From the NCBI GenBank assembly GCA_958496175.1, contig OY292278.1, forward strand, positions 42,842,001 to 42,906,000: DNA of 64,000 nt, given 5' to 3'. Of this stretch, positions 24,225-36,847 are shown in pieces (within the stretch, counting starts at the first letter, position 1; each line of letters starts with the position of its first letter). The translations under genes were made by a program, and so were the position numbers. The notes beneath the pieces are model-generated. The model ran no database searches. It worked only from the letters and a program-made list of their open reading frames with translations, and was not told the DNA's origin. The DNA comes from Sisyra terminalis. Taxonomy: Eukaryota > Arthropoda > Insecta > Neuroptera > Sisyridae.

Positions 24225-24784
24225 TAATTATCGAATGACAAATACAAAACTTAAAACAAATACGGTGTTAATTATACCTTTGCTATTGAGAAATTCAAAA
24301 CAAAGCTGATATGGCACAATATATAACAACAACAAAATGAAAAGTCAGCAAAAGATTGAGAACATTTTTTGACTTCTCGAAAATCAAAAATCACCGCATA
24401 CAAAGAATGTTTCAAATTGTAAACATAAAGCTAAAACACAATGTTTTTATTTTAAATAAATAATTTTAAATTATTTAAATAATACGTTTTATACCTTAGT
24501 ATTTCGATAATAATAAACCTGAGGGCATTAGAAATGAAGAGGTTGAAGAGCTTTTATTCATTCAAGCTGTATATACAAATCACGGTATACGTTCGTATCT
24601 GCTATCTCTTTCTTATCAATGGACAATTAACAAAATGTTATGGCGCGATACGTCGTTGATAATCCATCATCAAGCATAGTCGAATATCTTTTGATATAGA
24701 GATTATCATAGTTTCTTATTAACATAAAATTTAAACGATAAAAATAAATAAATTCAATACAAAACTGTAAATTTCAACTTTAAA
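24225..24784. promoter_or_regulatory. Divergent intergenic region between the CREC gene and RPB3
   Basis: The start codons of the two genes face away from each other across 560 bp of AT-rich DNA. I recognise no specific factor sites with confidence. A shared or bidirectional promoter is inference from spacing. Confidence 0.45.
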
Positions 24785-26053
<1,269 letters not shown>

Positions 26054-26277
26054 ATGTACCTACTTTTTTTTAAACTTTTTATAAGGGTAGATTTAAGATT
26101 AATCGATTAAGTATCATTCCAAAATTTGAATAAAAGTTGAATGTTTTTTCGTCCATCAAGTTTTATCTAATTTTTTTAGAAGCACCTTTAGTAAATTCTT
26201 GACTTAATTAAATCAAAATTAGATAATAAGTTTAGATAATTGTTTATTTAATCGATTAAAACATATTTGATCACCCT

Positions 26278-26405
26278 AAAATCGGTAGGTGTTGGGTTCG
26301 ATCCATAATTCGAACAAATTTTCGATATTTCTCGAATACGGATTTCAATTAGCCCTAGAGTCGCTGAAGACCTTAGTAGTTGTATAGCAACGGTAAATAA
26401 CAATT
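26278..26405 (+). mobile_element. tRNA-derived SINE, copy 2 (5'-truncated)
   Basis: The body starts in the middle of the tRNA-like head (ATCGGTAGGTGTTGGGTTCG), keeps the B box GGTTCGATCC at 26294-26303, and shares the downstream body CCCTAGAGTCGCTGAAGACC and GGTAAATAACAA. The A box is missing. Confidence 0.75.
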
Positions 26406-29400
26406 TTAAAAAATAACATTTGGTTAATATAATTCTTTTTTTTTTTGAAGATCTAAGTTATAAGTGCTCAACCTATTGTGAGATATCACTATCCGAGAAA
26501 AAAAAATACACCTGCCTTCCTTAGAAGTAAAGAAATTACACCTAATTCTTCTTAATCCTTTCCTACCATATGTCGGTACAATCTTAAAAACAATAGAATT
26601 ATTATGCGATATCACCCCCGTTAGGGATCGTTGCTATAGGTTAGAGGCCTTCAACTCTATGCTTAAAGCCACCAAAGCATTTTACATATGTTTCAAATGT
26701 ACCACCAAGATCAAAAATAATTGATTTTTGTGTGGTAAGACTAACATTTTATTACTATTAACTATGCTATGAATTTCCTTAAATAAATGAACTATACCCG
26801 TTGCTCTACCGACATTCTAGAATGTGTTTTAAGGACAACAATTTTTCAAACTTATTATCAAATTCATTTTTACAAAATCCAGTTTTATAAGAACTCGTAC
26901 CAATTTCCTAAAAAGTAACAGTACTACAGTCCTCTTTGCCTTCCTTTCTTTTCCAGTCAATATGGTACTCGTAATACTGTTCCCGTAAAGGACCATAACT
27001 AATAAATTTCCTGATAACTAACTGTATTTAACTTTTGGAAGATTAAGTTCTTCTAAATGGATTCGAATTATGGAAACGAAAAAGTGTAAATCGGTAATTA
27101 TAGAGTAATATGGAACATTTATGATACTATTTCTGAGAATTGGGCGCAATAGTCCTTTTCGGACGCAGCGCAGAGGAACTCTCATGAGAGGCCCCCAGAT
27201 CAAAGGAAAAAAATACTGAGAAATGGTATCATTACTTTCTAATGAAATTCTGAGAATCTTAGGGATTTGAAAAAAGAAATTTATCATAGTAAAAATTAAG
27301 TATATTGAGAAATTTTATAGTTTTAGACTTAAATTTCGAGTAGATTGGAAATGGGCAGAAAACTTATGACGTAAGAAGACCTTGAACTTTTAGTCAAAGA
27401 ACTATTTCTAATTACTTTGGTTTTCTTTTTGGGAAAAGGTAAATATAAAGAGTACCTATATGGGGTCCTCTCAAGATATGAAACACTGCGGTAGGTAATC
27501 GAAAAAGAAACCCCCAGTAACAAGTTATATATATAAATAGTTACTGAAAATTCTTTTAAATTTATACACTAAGGAATTATTTTATATTAGTATATCAATT
27601 TCTTTCCATTCACTAAAATAGAGTGGAAAGTTATTTTTAAATTTTAGTGGAGGTGCATAAAAAACTTGATTCATTAAATTTAAATTAGGTAATTCTTCGT
27701 AGCTCATATGACTTACAAATAAAAAAAATATAAACTACTCTGAATTTAAATGATATTTTTTCGGGTATAGTAATCTTATTCATTGAAATAGTAAAACTTC
27801 TGGCTATTATAAATATATATATATTATTTATATTAACTTCCTGTGGGCATTTTTCTATGTGTGAAAACGTGACCAAACAATAGTACCCAAGTTTTATGTA
27901 ACATTTCATCGTATTAATGATTAAATTTATTACAAAAAAAAAATCTTAGAGACCTCTTATAATAATTTTATTGTTTTTTAATAAAATTTTCATTAAAAAC
28001 AAATGGAAAATATTTAATATTGAAAAACTTATTTATTATATTGTGGAACTATTGGTTATAATTTAAACCAAATCTTAAAAGCTTACAATTTCAAATAGTC
28101 ATGGATTTTTTTTTGGTCTTTTCTGAAATTTATTTAAATTACTTTTTTTTGGTAATTAAAAGAATACAAAACTAAATACAGTTTAATTAAAACTAATAAA
28201 ATAATCGTTTAATATGTACATAACTTTAGTACATAAATCTCATGAAAGCTAATATGGTTTATACAAAGAGAATAAAAGCTGCTAAGAACCATGTGGAAAA
28301 CGTAGCTCCGTATGAAATGCATTGAAAATTTACACAAAATTAAATAGAAAACCTTCACATAATTCCAAAAATAAATTAATTTAAAATTAATTAGAACAAA
28401 TATGTGAACATTTGAAATAAAAAGCATTAAATAATATATTTTTCTTCCAGCAAAAAATATTTCTCCTGAAATCCAGCAAATACTTTACGTGGTATTTCGA
28501 CTAAAAGTCAACACATACCTCTACTAAATCAATAATAGTTTAATACTTTTATAAATAATATAAAATTTTATAAAGATTTCCCATGAAAATCCTTTGATAA
28601 TTAAAAATTATAGTTTCTTGTTTACATTAAATCTAAATGTAAGAACTTTACATTCACAAGTAACTCAGAATTAAAGTTTCAAATTGAGTCTAATGAACAA
28701 TTTCTGGAAATATCGATGAAGAAAAAACGATATGACATTTTCGTTTTATACAAAGAAAAATTTAAAAAAAATCGGTTAGTTTCTAAAATATAAACTTTTA
28801 AATCTTAGTGTTATTATATTTTATATAATAAATGTTTTATATTTTAAGTGGTTTTCCTTTCTTTTCTTTTTATTTTACCATAAATATTTCAAATTTATTG
28901 GGCAAAATTATAACGGAAATTATTATATATTAATGATATGATATGGATTATCAGTTTAAATTTTTATGCTTATTATAGAATATAAATCGCACAAAGTAAT
29001 AGAGTAGAAGTTTAAAATATTTGACTTTGATTTACGATGAATTATTATTTCGTAAGAAACTTCCGTTATATCGAATGGATTGGGAAATGTCGAAAAAAAA
29101 TCGGTCATGAAAATTAACATTTTTACCGTTATTTCTGTCTATTCAATTTAATTCTAGTATTAATTAATATAAAATAATTATGACCATCATGGGCCATTTA
29201 TAATCAAAGAAAATCATTTATAGTAGAATTATAATTAAAATCAATTACCTACCTATACGTAACATATTAAAAATTTATCTGACATTGCAAAATAAAAGCT
29301 TAATTAAAAAAAAATATTTTTCATTATTAAAATTTCGGTGAACTTAATAACAGTAGTATTTAAATTTATATTTAATTCAATTTTATATAAAATTATTAAT

Positions 29401-30440
29401 TCAATGCAATTACAACGACAACAAAAATGCATATAAACAACGCAAATATTCTTCATACAAACCCATCCACTGCTCCTATGTACCTAACTTTTAAAAAAAA
29501 TAATACATTTTGAATTTTTAATTAATTTTGTCATAAATTTAACATCAATTAAAGGAACTGTTTAAATTTAATTTCTTTTTTAAACTATAGTTGATTAAAA
29601 TAATGAAGTTGAAAGTCTCATAAAATACTGCGTAGTCAGTCTCAAAACTGTATTGGAATCACTGACTTGAAATGGATTTTTCTGCAAAATAAGCTTAAAA
29701 GTCAGAACAAATTTACTTTTACAACAAAAAACAAATATTCTTTAGCTATTTCAAATATCACAATTGCTTATAAAGTATACTTAAATCATTTAATTTGATA
29801 AAAATTGATGAGCTTTCCGTAAAATTATCCTAAAACACTTCAAATTCATTGAAATTTTGTAGGGAAAGAAAATCGTTTCACTCCTGAAAATTGGATTGAG
29901 ACATTCTTTAAAGTATTTTCTTTAGATAAAATCCAAGGAAATGGGATTTATATCCGGGAATCATTAATAAATTTGAAAATTTTCAAATATAAAATGAAGA
30001 TATCGCATGCAATATTGTTGTAAACAGTGAAAACATTTTCCAAGTTCCGTACGTTTAACGTTTTCGTCATGGTTCTTGCGTGACACAAATGCAATTACGC
30101 AATATCTATGAATGTCATAGGGTTTGAGTTTTTGTTTGTAAACAAAAGCTTTTGACTTTAATTGAAACCTAATAATTAGTGCATCGGAAAATTAATTAAT
30201 TCACCTATGTATGCAATTGATTTTTATTATTCCGTCAAGAATTTAATGACAGTAAATTAGTGTAATTTTTTTTGTTGAAAATTTCCCCTAAGAAATAATG
30301 GATTTCAGAAAAAGCTCGAAGGTAAAAAAATTGCTTTTCATTACTCTAAATACTTCCAATATGTGTTGACCTATATAATCTTATTTGGAAAATCAAGGTT
30401 GTCCAAGTATAAATAGGTCATGGTTCAGGAATGTCTTAAA
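26406..30440. other. Gene-poor AT-rich spacer, ~4 kb
   Basis: I found no domain-bearing frame, RNA gene or ordered repeat. The frames at 27018-27287, 27329-27523, 27685-27909 and 28209-28427 are short, AT-driven and carry no family motif. This may hold distal regulatory DNA but I cannot show it. Confidence 0.5.
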
Positions 30441-30468
30441 ATAAATTAACCTTCAAAACAAAAATGAT

Positions 30469-30484
30469 GGCCTCTTACGAGGCC
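30469..30484 (-). promoter_or_regulatory. Candidate histone 3' stem-loop of the first H1 gene
   Basis: On the minus strand, GGCCTC-GTAA-GAGGCC forms a perfect 6-bp stem with a 4-base loop, 34 bases past the H1 stop codon, flanked by ACAA and ATCA. Stem length, loop size and flanks match replication-dependent histone 3' ends. The loop (GUAA instead of the usual UUUC/UUYU) and the closing C-G pair do not. Confidence 0.55.
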
Positions 30485-30517
30485 TTGTTAAATGATTTTG
30501 TAAGCTTAATTGATGAT

Positions 30518-31099
30518 TTAAGCTTTTTTGGCTTTGGCGGATTTAGGTCCCACTGTCTTCTTGGGTTTTGGCGCCTTGGGCTTGGTTGGGCTCTTGGCTT
30601 TCTTCGACTTGGTGATCTTGATTTTGGGAGATGCAGATTTTTTAGCTGGGGCAGCTTTCGGTTTCTTGGCCTTGGCTGCGGCGGGTTTCTTAGCTGCTGC
30701 AGTTTTGGAAGCGGGTTTCTTGGCTGGTGATTTGGTTGTTGCTTTTTTCGGTTTCTTGGCGGCGACCTTCTTCTTGGGAGCTTTGGCGGCAAGTTTGAAA
30801 GATCCTGCTGCGCCTTTTCCTTTGGTTTGGATGAGGGCTCCATTGGTGACGGATGATTTTAAGTATTTCTTGATGAATGGTGTGAGCTTTTCAGGTTCAA
30901 CTTTGTAGTTGGCGGCGATGTATTTCTTGATGGCTCGGAGGGATGATCCACCACGTTCCTTCAACTCAGCAATTGCTTTGTTCACCATCGCTGATGTAGC
31001 TGGATGGTCGGGTTTAGCTTTTGCGGATTTAGTTCCGGAAGCTTTAGCTTTTGGTTTGGAAACAGCTTTAGAAGCTGGTGTTGCTGCGACGTCTGCCAT
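30518..31099 (-). CDS. His1: Linker histone H1, paralogue 1
   Basis: An intronless frame of 193 residues. A short Ala/Lys-rich tail precedes the globular winged-helix H15 domain at about residues 30-105, with the family landmarks [29 protein letters not shown] and [17 protein letters not shown]. The C-terminal tail has repeated AKKP, SPKK-like and [13 protein letters not shown] motifs and is rich in Lys, Ala and Pro. H1 binds linker DNA at the nucleosome dyad and compacts chromatin. No intron and a hairpin close to the stop fit a replication-dependent gene. The antisense frames that cover this locus are shadows of the repetitive coding sequence. A shared upstream motif with the second H1 is listed separately. 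Confidence 0.96.
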   Translation of the reverse strand: MADVAATPASKAVSKPKAKASGTKSAKAKPDHPATSAMVNKAIAELKERGGSSLRAIKKYIAANYKVEPEKLTPFIKKYLKSSVTNGALIQTKGKGAAGSFKLAAKAPKKKVAAKKPKKATTKSPAKKPASKTAAAKKPAAAKAKKPKAAPAKKSASPKIKITKSKKAKSPTKPKAPKPKKTVGPKSAKAKKA

Positions 31100-31172
31100 T
31101 TTAATTCACAAGTATAATGCTTCGATTACTCTCAACGGTACAGTGAATAGTTGCGGGGTCCAAACACCGAAT

Positions 31173-31210
31173 CACGTAGTCATTCTAGAGGAAGAACCGT
31201 GTTGAAAACG
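31173..31210 (-). promoter_or_regulatory. Conserved H1 promoter block, copy 1
   Basis: CACGTAGTCATTC, an 8-base spacer, GAAGAACCGTGTTGAAAACG on the plus strand, 74 bases upstream of the H1 start. It matches the block upstream of the second H1 with only spacer changes and one substitution, while the surrounding DNA is unrelated. Confidence 0.75.
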
Positions 31211-33245
31211 TGCAACAACAAGCACCACTGTTCCACATTTGAATGTAATATTCAATGAATTCTCTATTCGAAAATCGTTTAGTATTTTTTTAAATTAATT
31301 TTTTTACGTCCCTTTCATCAAAATTTTCAATCGAATAGTCAATATTCAAAGAAAAAATACATCGATCTCGGATTTAACCAAAATTTTTCCTCATCTAACA
31401 ATTCTATATACATTTTTTTTGTCAGAAAAGTTGAAGTTTATCTCAAATCGATCAGACATGTTTCTATAATTTCATCAAAAACTCTATAATTTTACGAAAA
31501 ACAATGATAAAACTCATTTTAATTGATAGAAAATACTCCAAATTTGTATTATTAGGCACTATTTCACAAAATATTGTTAGATTTTTATTTTTGTTGAAGT
31601 TCAAAGTCAACCCTTGTGAACACATGTGTTAGGAACAAGAGAAAATTCGCATCTTCATTCCATCTACGATGATGTAGAAAACCTTAAAGATTTTGTGCTA
31701 ATTTTTTAAGGTCACTTTTGGAAAATTTACAAAATAAATATATTTTTAAACAGAAATCATATTTTTCGTAATAATTATTTATCATCTACACATTAGAATT
31801 GGATTAATGAAAGATTTATGTGGTAAGGTGAATCTGTGGGTATAATGATACGAATTGCGCATTAAAATTGTAGGGGTTTTTTTCTATTTTTATAGGGAAA
31901 ATCTGTTTCTGGAAATTGTTAAGTGAGGTCTTTTATTTTCAAAAAATACTTTTTTATGGTTTATCATAATTTTAATATGAATACCTGCAATAAAATTGTT
32001 ATTTACAGAGTAAAGCTGCATTAGATAGGTAAATCTATAATAAGTAAAGAAAATCATTTTTCCATTAAAAACCCTGTTATAAAACACTGCAAATAAAAAA
32101 TCCTACAGACTTAATTAATTATTATTTTTTTAATAAATCAACAATAAAGAAATAATAAACATTTACTTTTTAAATTAAATAATTAAGTGAATGTTTTCCA
32201 CTTAACGATAATTTCAATTATTGTATTTAAAATTCAAAAATGACAATATTGTAGTATCAAGTATAAGACCAGTATACATTTTATTAGTTCCCTTTTAATC
32301 ATAATAAGCTATCCCAAATTTCTAATTTTTCATAGGGTTTCTTTTTTTGGCTTGTATAATCTTTTATCTATTTGTCTTCATTTCAATTTTCCCACTTAAA
32401 AAAAAATTATTCACTTTCTAATTTTGTTGTATTTTTTGGTTTTTTATAAGCAATATTTTTTTAATAATTGCTTTGCTTTTATTTCGTTTTAGAATAATTT
32501 TAAATTTATATTATTTGTAATGGATAAGTTAAAAAAATAATAGTAATATTGGGTTTAAGATTTATGGTTTCTATTATCCAACGAGATAAGGTAAAGTCAC
32601 TAGTATTGTTTCTAATAAGTAATTATATAGATATTAGGACTTGCTAACATTAACTAAAGATAAATGCAAATATTATTCTTAGGTTCAGAATCATCTATAA
32701 TTGTCTTCAAGTACATAGCCACAGCTGGACTCAAGGTGTAAAAAGAAAGTAAGGGACTACCACCCATCGGGAAATTTCTCAAAGGGTGTGGTGAAAAAAA
32801 CCCTTTAAGTAATATCACTAAAAGATTTTAAGCCGAAGAAAGAAAGAATTCAGGATTTACTTTCGTTGTTATTTTGAGAAAACAATTCTTTTTCTTTTAG
32901 TGCCATTTTAGGTCCATTTGCTCCAATTACCAACGTTCTTTAACTATGGTACCTGCATCCTTCCGATTCCTTTGTACTCTTTCCAATTTACCTTTGATTA
33001 TGAGTTTACCTTTGAATTTTTATCGATTTCCTTTCAGCAATTGTCCTAAATACGATATTTTCCTTGTTTTAATAGTTGTAAATAATTCCTGAACGTCATT
33101 TGCTCTCCTTAAGACTGCTGTATTGCTCTACATAGTTATCCAGGATATTCGGAGCATTCATTTATAGAAATAGTAGTTTCCTAGAGTTACCAACTTTAAA
33201 TTTCAGAAAGTTTGGAGTATTTACAAGAAAAATTATTCCAAAGAA
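31211..33245. other. AT-rich spacer upstream of H1 paralogue 1
   Basis: No core histone gene, RNA gene or mobile element was recognised. The single minus frame at 31890-32087 lacks any domain. Confidence 0.45.
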
Positions 33246-33248
33246 AAA

Positions 33249-33392
33249 TGGTGGTCAAAATGATCGCTCCAAAACTCGTAGGTGTTGGGTTCGAATCTTG
33301 CATCGAGTAAATCTTTAATATTTCTCGATTTACGGATTTTTAGCAATCCTAGAGTCGCTGAAGACCTTTGCAGTTAAAGCGACGGTAAATAA
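33249..33392 (+). mobile_element. tRNA-derived SINE, copy 3
   Basis: It has a decayed head (GTGGTCAAAATGATCGCTCC), B box GGTTCGAATC at about 33288-33297, the shared body AATATTTCTCGATTTACGGA and CCTAGAGTCGCTGAAGACC, then GGTAAATAAC and an A/T-rich tail. It is intact enough to align end to end with copy 1. Confidence 0.8.
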
Positions 33393-33499
33393 CTTTTTTT
33401 TTTGTAAACTGGAGTCTGCAGAAAACTTAATTTTCTGGAGTCTCCGGACTAAAACTGAAGAGTTAGTAACCCTAACATTTCCAGACGATTGATTGTAGT

Positions 33500-33975
33500 A
33501 ACTTTAGGAGTTCAGGTTTCTGCACCGTACAATAGCATAGACCAAATAAACCATTTCATCATTTTTTGGGAAAGTTTTAGGTTTAATTGTTCGTTGCAGA
33601 AGATTGATTTTATCTTCAGAAAAGTAATGCAAGCTGTACCAATTCTGCTCTTAATCTCTTCATCTGAGGCTAGTTGTTCTGTGATAAAGCTTCCTAAATA
33701 TTTGAATAGGATGATTCTCAATGTTTTGACGATTTATTAGTAGAAAAGCATTGGGATATCATAAATGTAATCATAACAGCATTCATTTTAAGATCTTTAG
33801 ACCCTGTTGTTGTCAAAACGTATTTACGCGATCTAACAGCTTTCGAAGGCCTTGGATACTATCGCATAACATAACAGTGTCGTCAGTGCATCGTATATTA
33901 TTGATCAATTACCATTGATCTTTAATTCAAGGTTCTTCTCGTGTAAAGTTTGCTTTAAAAGATAGATCCAAATAG
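33500..33975 (-). pseudogene. Non-LTR retrotransposon reverse transcriptase fragment
   Basis: On the minus strand the lower half reads FKYLGSFITEQ, EEIKSRIGTACITF and WSMLLYGAET, the ordered thumb-side motifs of LINE reverse transcriptases (YLGS...I...EI..RI..A...F...WS.LLYG.ET). The upper half, with stops and a frameshift, still shows NNIRCTDDTVMLCDS, a degenerate form of the YADD catalytic motif, and GLKM-like sequence. Only about 480 bp survive, so the copy is dead. I assign it to LINEs in general and not to a clade. Confidence 0.8.
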
Positions 33976-34005
33976 ATGTTGAATAATAGTATGAATAAAG
34001 CGTAT

Positions 34006-34138
34006 TGGTGGCCGTTCCATAAATGGTAGGATTTAAGTTCGAGTTTTGTATCGAGTAAATTTTCGATAAATCTCGATTTACAGATTTTTATCAACGCTAG
34101 AGTCGCTAAAGGCCTTGGTAATTATAAAGCAGTTGTCG
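34006..34138 (+). mobile_element. tRNA-derived SINE, copy 4 (diverged)
   Basis: It shows the family body with more substitutions: TTGGTGGCCGTTCCATAAAT head, AAGTTCGAGTTTTGTATCGA in place of the B-box region, TCGATTTACAGATTTTTATC, CGCTAGAGTCGCTAAAGGCC. It lies 30 bases beyond the LINE fragment. Confidence 0.65.
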
Positions 34139-34251
34139 ATTAGTCTTTGGAAAAATAAATGAGGCAAAGAAAGAAGAAAAATTTTCTTATTATGTCCTAT
34201 TTTACTGTCTATTTTTGGCTTGGATTTTCCTTAGTTCTTGAAACAGAAAGA

Positions 34252-34300
34252 TTTTTTTTTTTTTTTTTGGTAAATACTTCTTTATTGATACTTTTTGGAT
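34252..34300 (-). mobile_element. Possible 3' end of a retrotransposed sequence (poly(A) tail)
   Basis: A 17-base T run at 34252-34268 is preceded on the minus strand by AATAAA (plus TTTATT, 34281-34286) 12 bases upstream. That is the layout of a polyadenylated transcript copied into DNA on the minus strand. I do not recognise the body at higher coordinates and did not find a target duplication, so a chance run is possible. Confidence 0.35.
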
Positions 34301-35990
34301 CAGATATGTCTAGATACTTCTAACAAAATTTATTGAAACTCTTAAAACTAGAATAAAATTAACTCTTTGTCTAAACCTCCGTATAGACCTAGAGGTATAC
34401 AAAGTGGGTCCTTAATTGGCCTCGATTATAAACACAAAGAATGACTGCAAAATATTCGATTGGGCTTAGAAACAACATTGAAGCTTTAAAGTCCTTTTAT
34501 GAAGTAATGAAAATAATCTTAAAAGAAATAAAAGCTTTCGGTTTCTGTTTCTCATCCATCTTTGGCTTGAAATACCTATTCTCAACTATTTGCACTTTCT
34601 TTACTCAAATAATATAGCCTTTTAGAAGCAATGCAAAAGAAATCATGACTTCCAGGATCAAAAGTTTATTAAAATTGGAATAAGGATCTAATTTTTTGAT
34701 TAAATTCCATTCTAGTTATTCCATCGGAATCATTTCTCTTCGGAGTCTTTTCTTTATATTTTGACAACAAATTCTGGAACTACAACCGAGAAAAACTTAC
34801 TTCTGTTTTATCTATTTTATGGAAAGTTTTCATTTATGAATGATTAACAGATTACTTTATGTTTAAAGGTAGAAATTAACAAACTATTTTTGGACAAAAA
34901 CCAATTTTGAATATTTTTTACTAATGAAAATAAAAACTATTCCAAATACAAAATTTTGTACATTTATGTTAAGTTATATACCTATGTTATATTTTTATTG
35001 AAAATTTGGAAATTAAGCTCCGAAATCAGTCGCTAAAGCGCTAAGTATGGAGGTCGCTGGTGGGAAAGAAGATAAGCTCAACTACACGGAAAACTAAACC
35101 TTACATGGACCAAAATACAATAGAAATTAGCATGGGTAGAAATTTGTAATATTAGAATATTTTCAATTTCCAAATTATTCTTATTTGGTAGTATTAACCA
35201 CTATGAACATTCTTAATTATTCTCACCCTGTTGACTTTAGCTTTCATCTTGATAAGGGAAAATAAATTACATTTATTTTATCTTTCAAATACAGCTTAGT
35301 CCCTTAAATTCTAGTTATCTTTGTTTTCCTGAAAAATCACTCGAATTCTTGTAAAGCTCAATTTAAGATTGGGAATTTTTAATATAATTTGTGGTCAAAG
35401 TAATATTTTTCATTTCTGATATTTACAATACCTTTAAATATAATTTACTTTATGTAATCTCTTGGTTAACATGTGGAAATATTTGTGCGAAAATAAGCTT
35501 TCGGAATAAATTTGACATCAATGAAAAAAAGCATCATACGTTTATAAATTAATCAAGGATTTGAGCAAACTTGTAAAGTTTGTACAATTGCAGATACTTT
35601 AGCGATATTTTCAAGTAACTCTGTTTCCTAAATGATTATTTCTTGTCAATGTAAAGCTTTTAGTATTTGCTTTCTTGTTTGTGCCATAGTTCACGAAAGC
35701 TTTGAACTATGGGAAAAACTTGCAAAGTTTGAAGGTGACCCATTACTAGGAAATTATTTATGGAGTTTATTAATTAATGTTCCACAGAAAATTAACTTTT
35801 TAACCAGAATTAAAATAATGTTTACACCCTTGACAATTTAAAAAGATTACATCTGAAAAGTAGATAATTACGAAAATAAAAAGTCAAAGTTTCTATAAAA
35901 ATTTTTTATAATATATATAATGTATGTTATATAATTGCATTAGGCATACATTTATTTAGTTTGTACATAAATATCCTTATTCTACACTTA
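34301..35990. other. Spacer between the H1 paralogues
   Basis: No domain-bearing frame or core histone gene. The plus frame at 35632-35841 begins in AT-rich DNA and has no family resemblance. Confidence 0.45.
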
Positions 35991-35996
35991 ACATTA

Positions 35997-36015
35997 AAAC
36001 CTTCATAGAAGGTTT
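35997..36015 (-). promoter_or_regulatory. Hairpin 3' of the second H1 gene
   Basis: AAACCTTC-TAT-GAAGGTTT on the minus strand, an 8-bp perfect stem with a 3-base loop, 50 bases past the stop codon. Position suits a histone 3' processing hairpin but the sequence does not match the family consensus. A minus AATAAA (plus TTTATT at 35951-35956) further downstream could give a polyadenylated end instead. Confidence 0.45.
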
Positions 36016-36064
36016 AAAGAAAAAATAAAGTCAAAAAAAGTAAAAAAAAAAACTACTTAATTAT

Positions 36065-36712
36065 TTACTTCTTCTTGGGCGCTGCTTTTTTCGGTGATTT
36101 TGCTGCTTTAGGCTTTGCCGCTGTTTTGGGTTTGGGTGCTTTTGGTTTCTTGGTGGGTCCTTTTGATGATTTCTTGGCTTTTGATGGGGATTTCGCTTTA
36201 GATTTGGATGCAGCTGCTGCCTTTTTGGCGGCTGGCGATGCTGGAGTGGCGGATGAAGCTGCAGCTGGGGCTTTCTTAGCCTTGGCGGCGGCTGGTTTCT
36301 TGGCCTTTTTCGGCGATTTGGGTTTTGCTGCTTTCTTGGCGGCAGACGCGGGCTTCTTGGCTGCTGCGGGTTTCTTGGCGGCTTTGGGTTTAGCAGCGGC
36401 GAGTTTGAAGGATCCAGCAGCTCCTTTGCCTTTGGTTTGGATGAGGGCTCCACTGGTTACGGCGGTTTTCACGTATTTTTTGATGAATGGTGCAATTTTT
36501 TCAACATCCACTTGATAATTGGCGGCGATGTATTTTTTAATGGCTTGCACTGATGATCCACTGCGTTCTTTTAAATGTTGGATAGCACTGTTTACCATTT
36601 CTGAAGTGGCTGGATGGTTGGATTTTGGTTTAGCTTTTTTCGCGGCAGCTCCCTTCTTGGGGGTTTTGGGGGCAGCTGGGGCGGCAGCAGACTCGGTGGC
36701 GGTATCGGCCAT
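36065..36712 (-). CDS. His1: Linker histone H1, paralogue 2
   Basis: An intronless frame of 215 residues. The globular H15 domain is at about residues 31-110, with [40 protein letters not shown] and [18 protein letters not shown] longer Ala/Lys/Pro tail follows, with [14 protein letters not shown] and KAPKPK repeats. The start is the first ATG, giving the usual Ala-rich N-terminus. Compared with paralogue 1 the globular core is clearly homologous, with many conservative replacements, and the tail is about 20 residues longer. The copies therefore diverged a while ago and are not a recent or homogenised repeat. Both are transcribed in the same direction, 5 kb apart. Confidence 0.96.
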   Translation of the reverse strand: MADTATESAAAPAAPKTPKKGAAAKKAKPKSNHPATSEMVNSAIQHLKERSGSSVQAIKKYIAANYQVDVEKIAPFIKKYVKTAVTSGALIQTKGKGAAGSFKLAAAKPKAAKKPAAAKKPASAAKKAAKPKSPKKAKKPAAAKAKKAPAAASSATPASPAAKKAAAASKSKAKSPSKAKKSSKGPTKKPKAPKPKTAAKPKAAKSPKKAAPKKK

Positions 36713-36809
36713 TGTTAATTTTAGGTAGAGTTGGAATTAAATTTCAAAAAACTTTGATAAAGTTCAGTCGAACGTGTCTTGATCGAATGTTGCAAACGAA
36801 ACCTATTTC

Positions 36810-36847
36810 CACGTAGTCATTCCGAACGAAGAACCGTGTAGAAAACG
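36810..36847 (-). promoter_or_regulatory. Conserved H1 promoter block, copy 2
   Basis: CACGTAGTCATTC, an 8-base spacer, GAAGAACCGTGTAGAAAACG, 98 bases upstream of the H1 start. The spacing between the two half motifs is the same as in copy 1, which argues for a bound complex of fixed geometry. Confidence 0.75.

Noticed and set aside
30464..31205. Long plus-strand frames opposite H1 paralogue 1
   Set aside because: They are complements of the low-complexity Lys/Ala/Pro coding sequence. The minus frame has the H15 domain.
36061..36728. Long frames in other frames over H1 paralogue 2
   Set aside because: Same reason: shadows of the repetitive histone tail.
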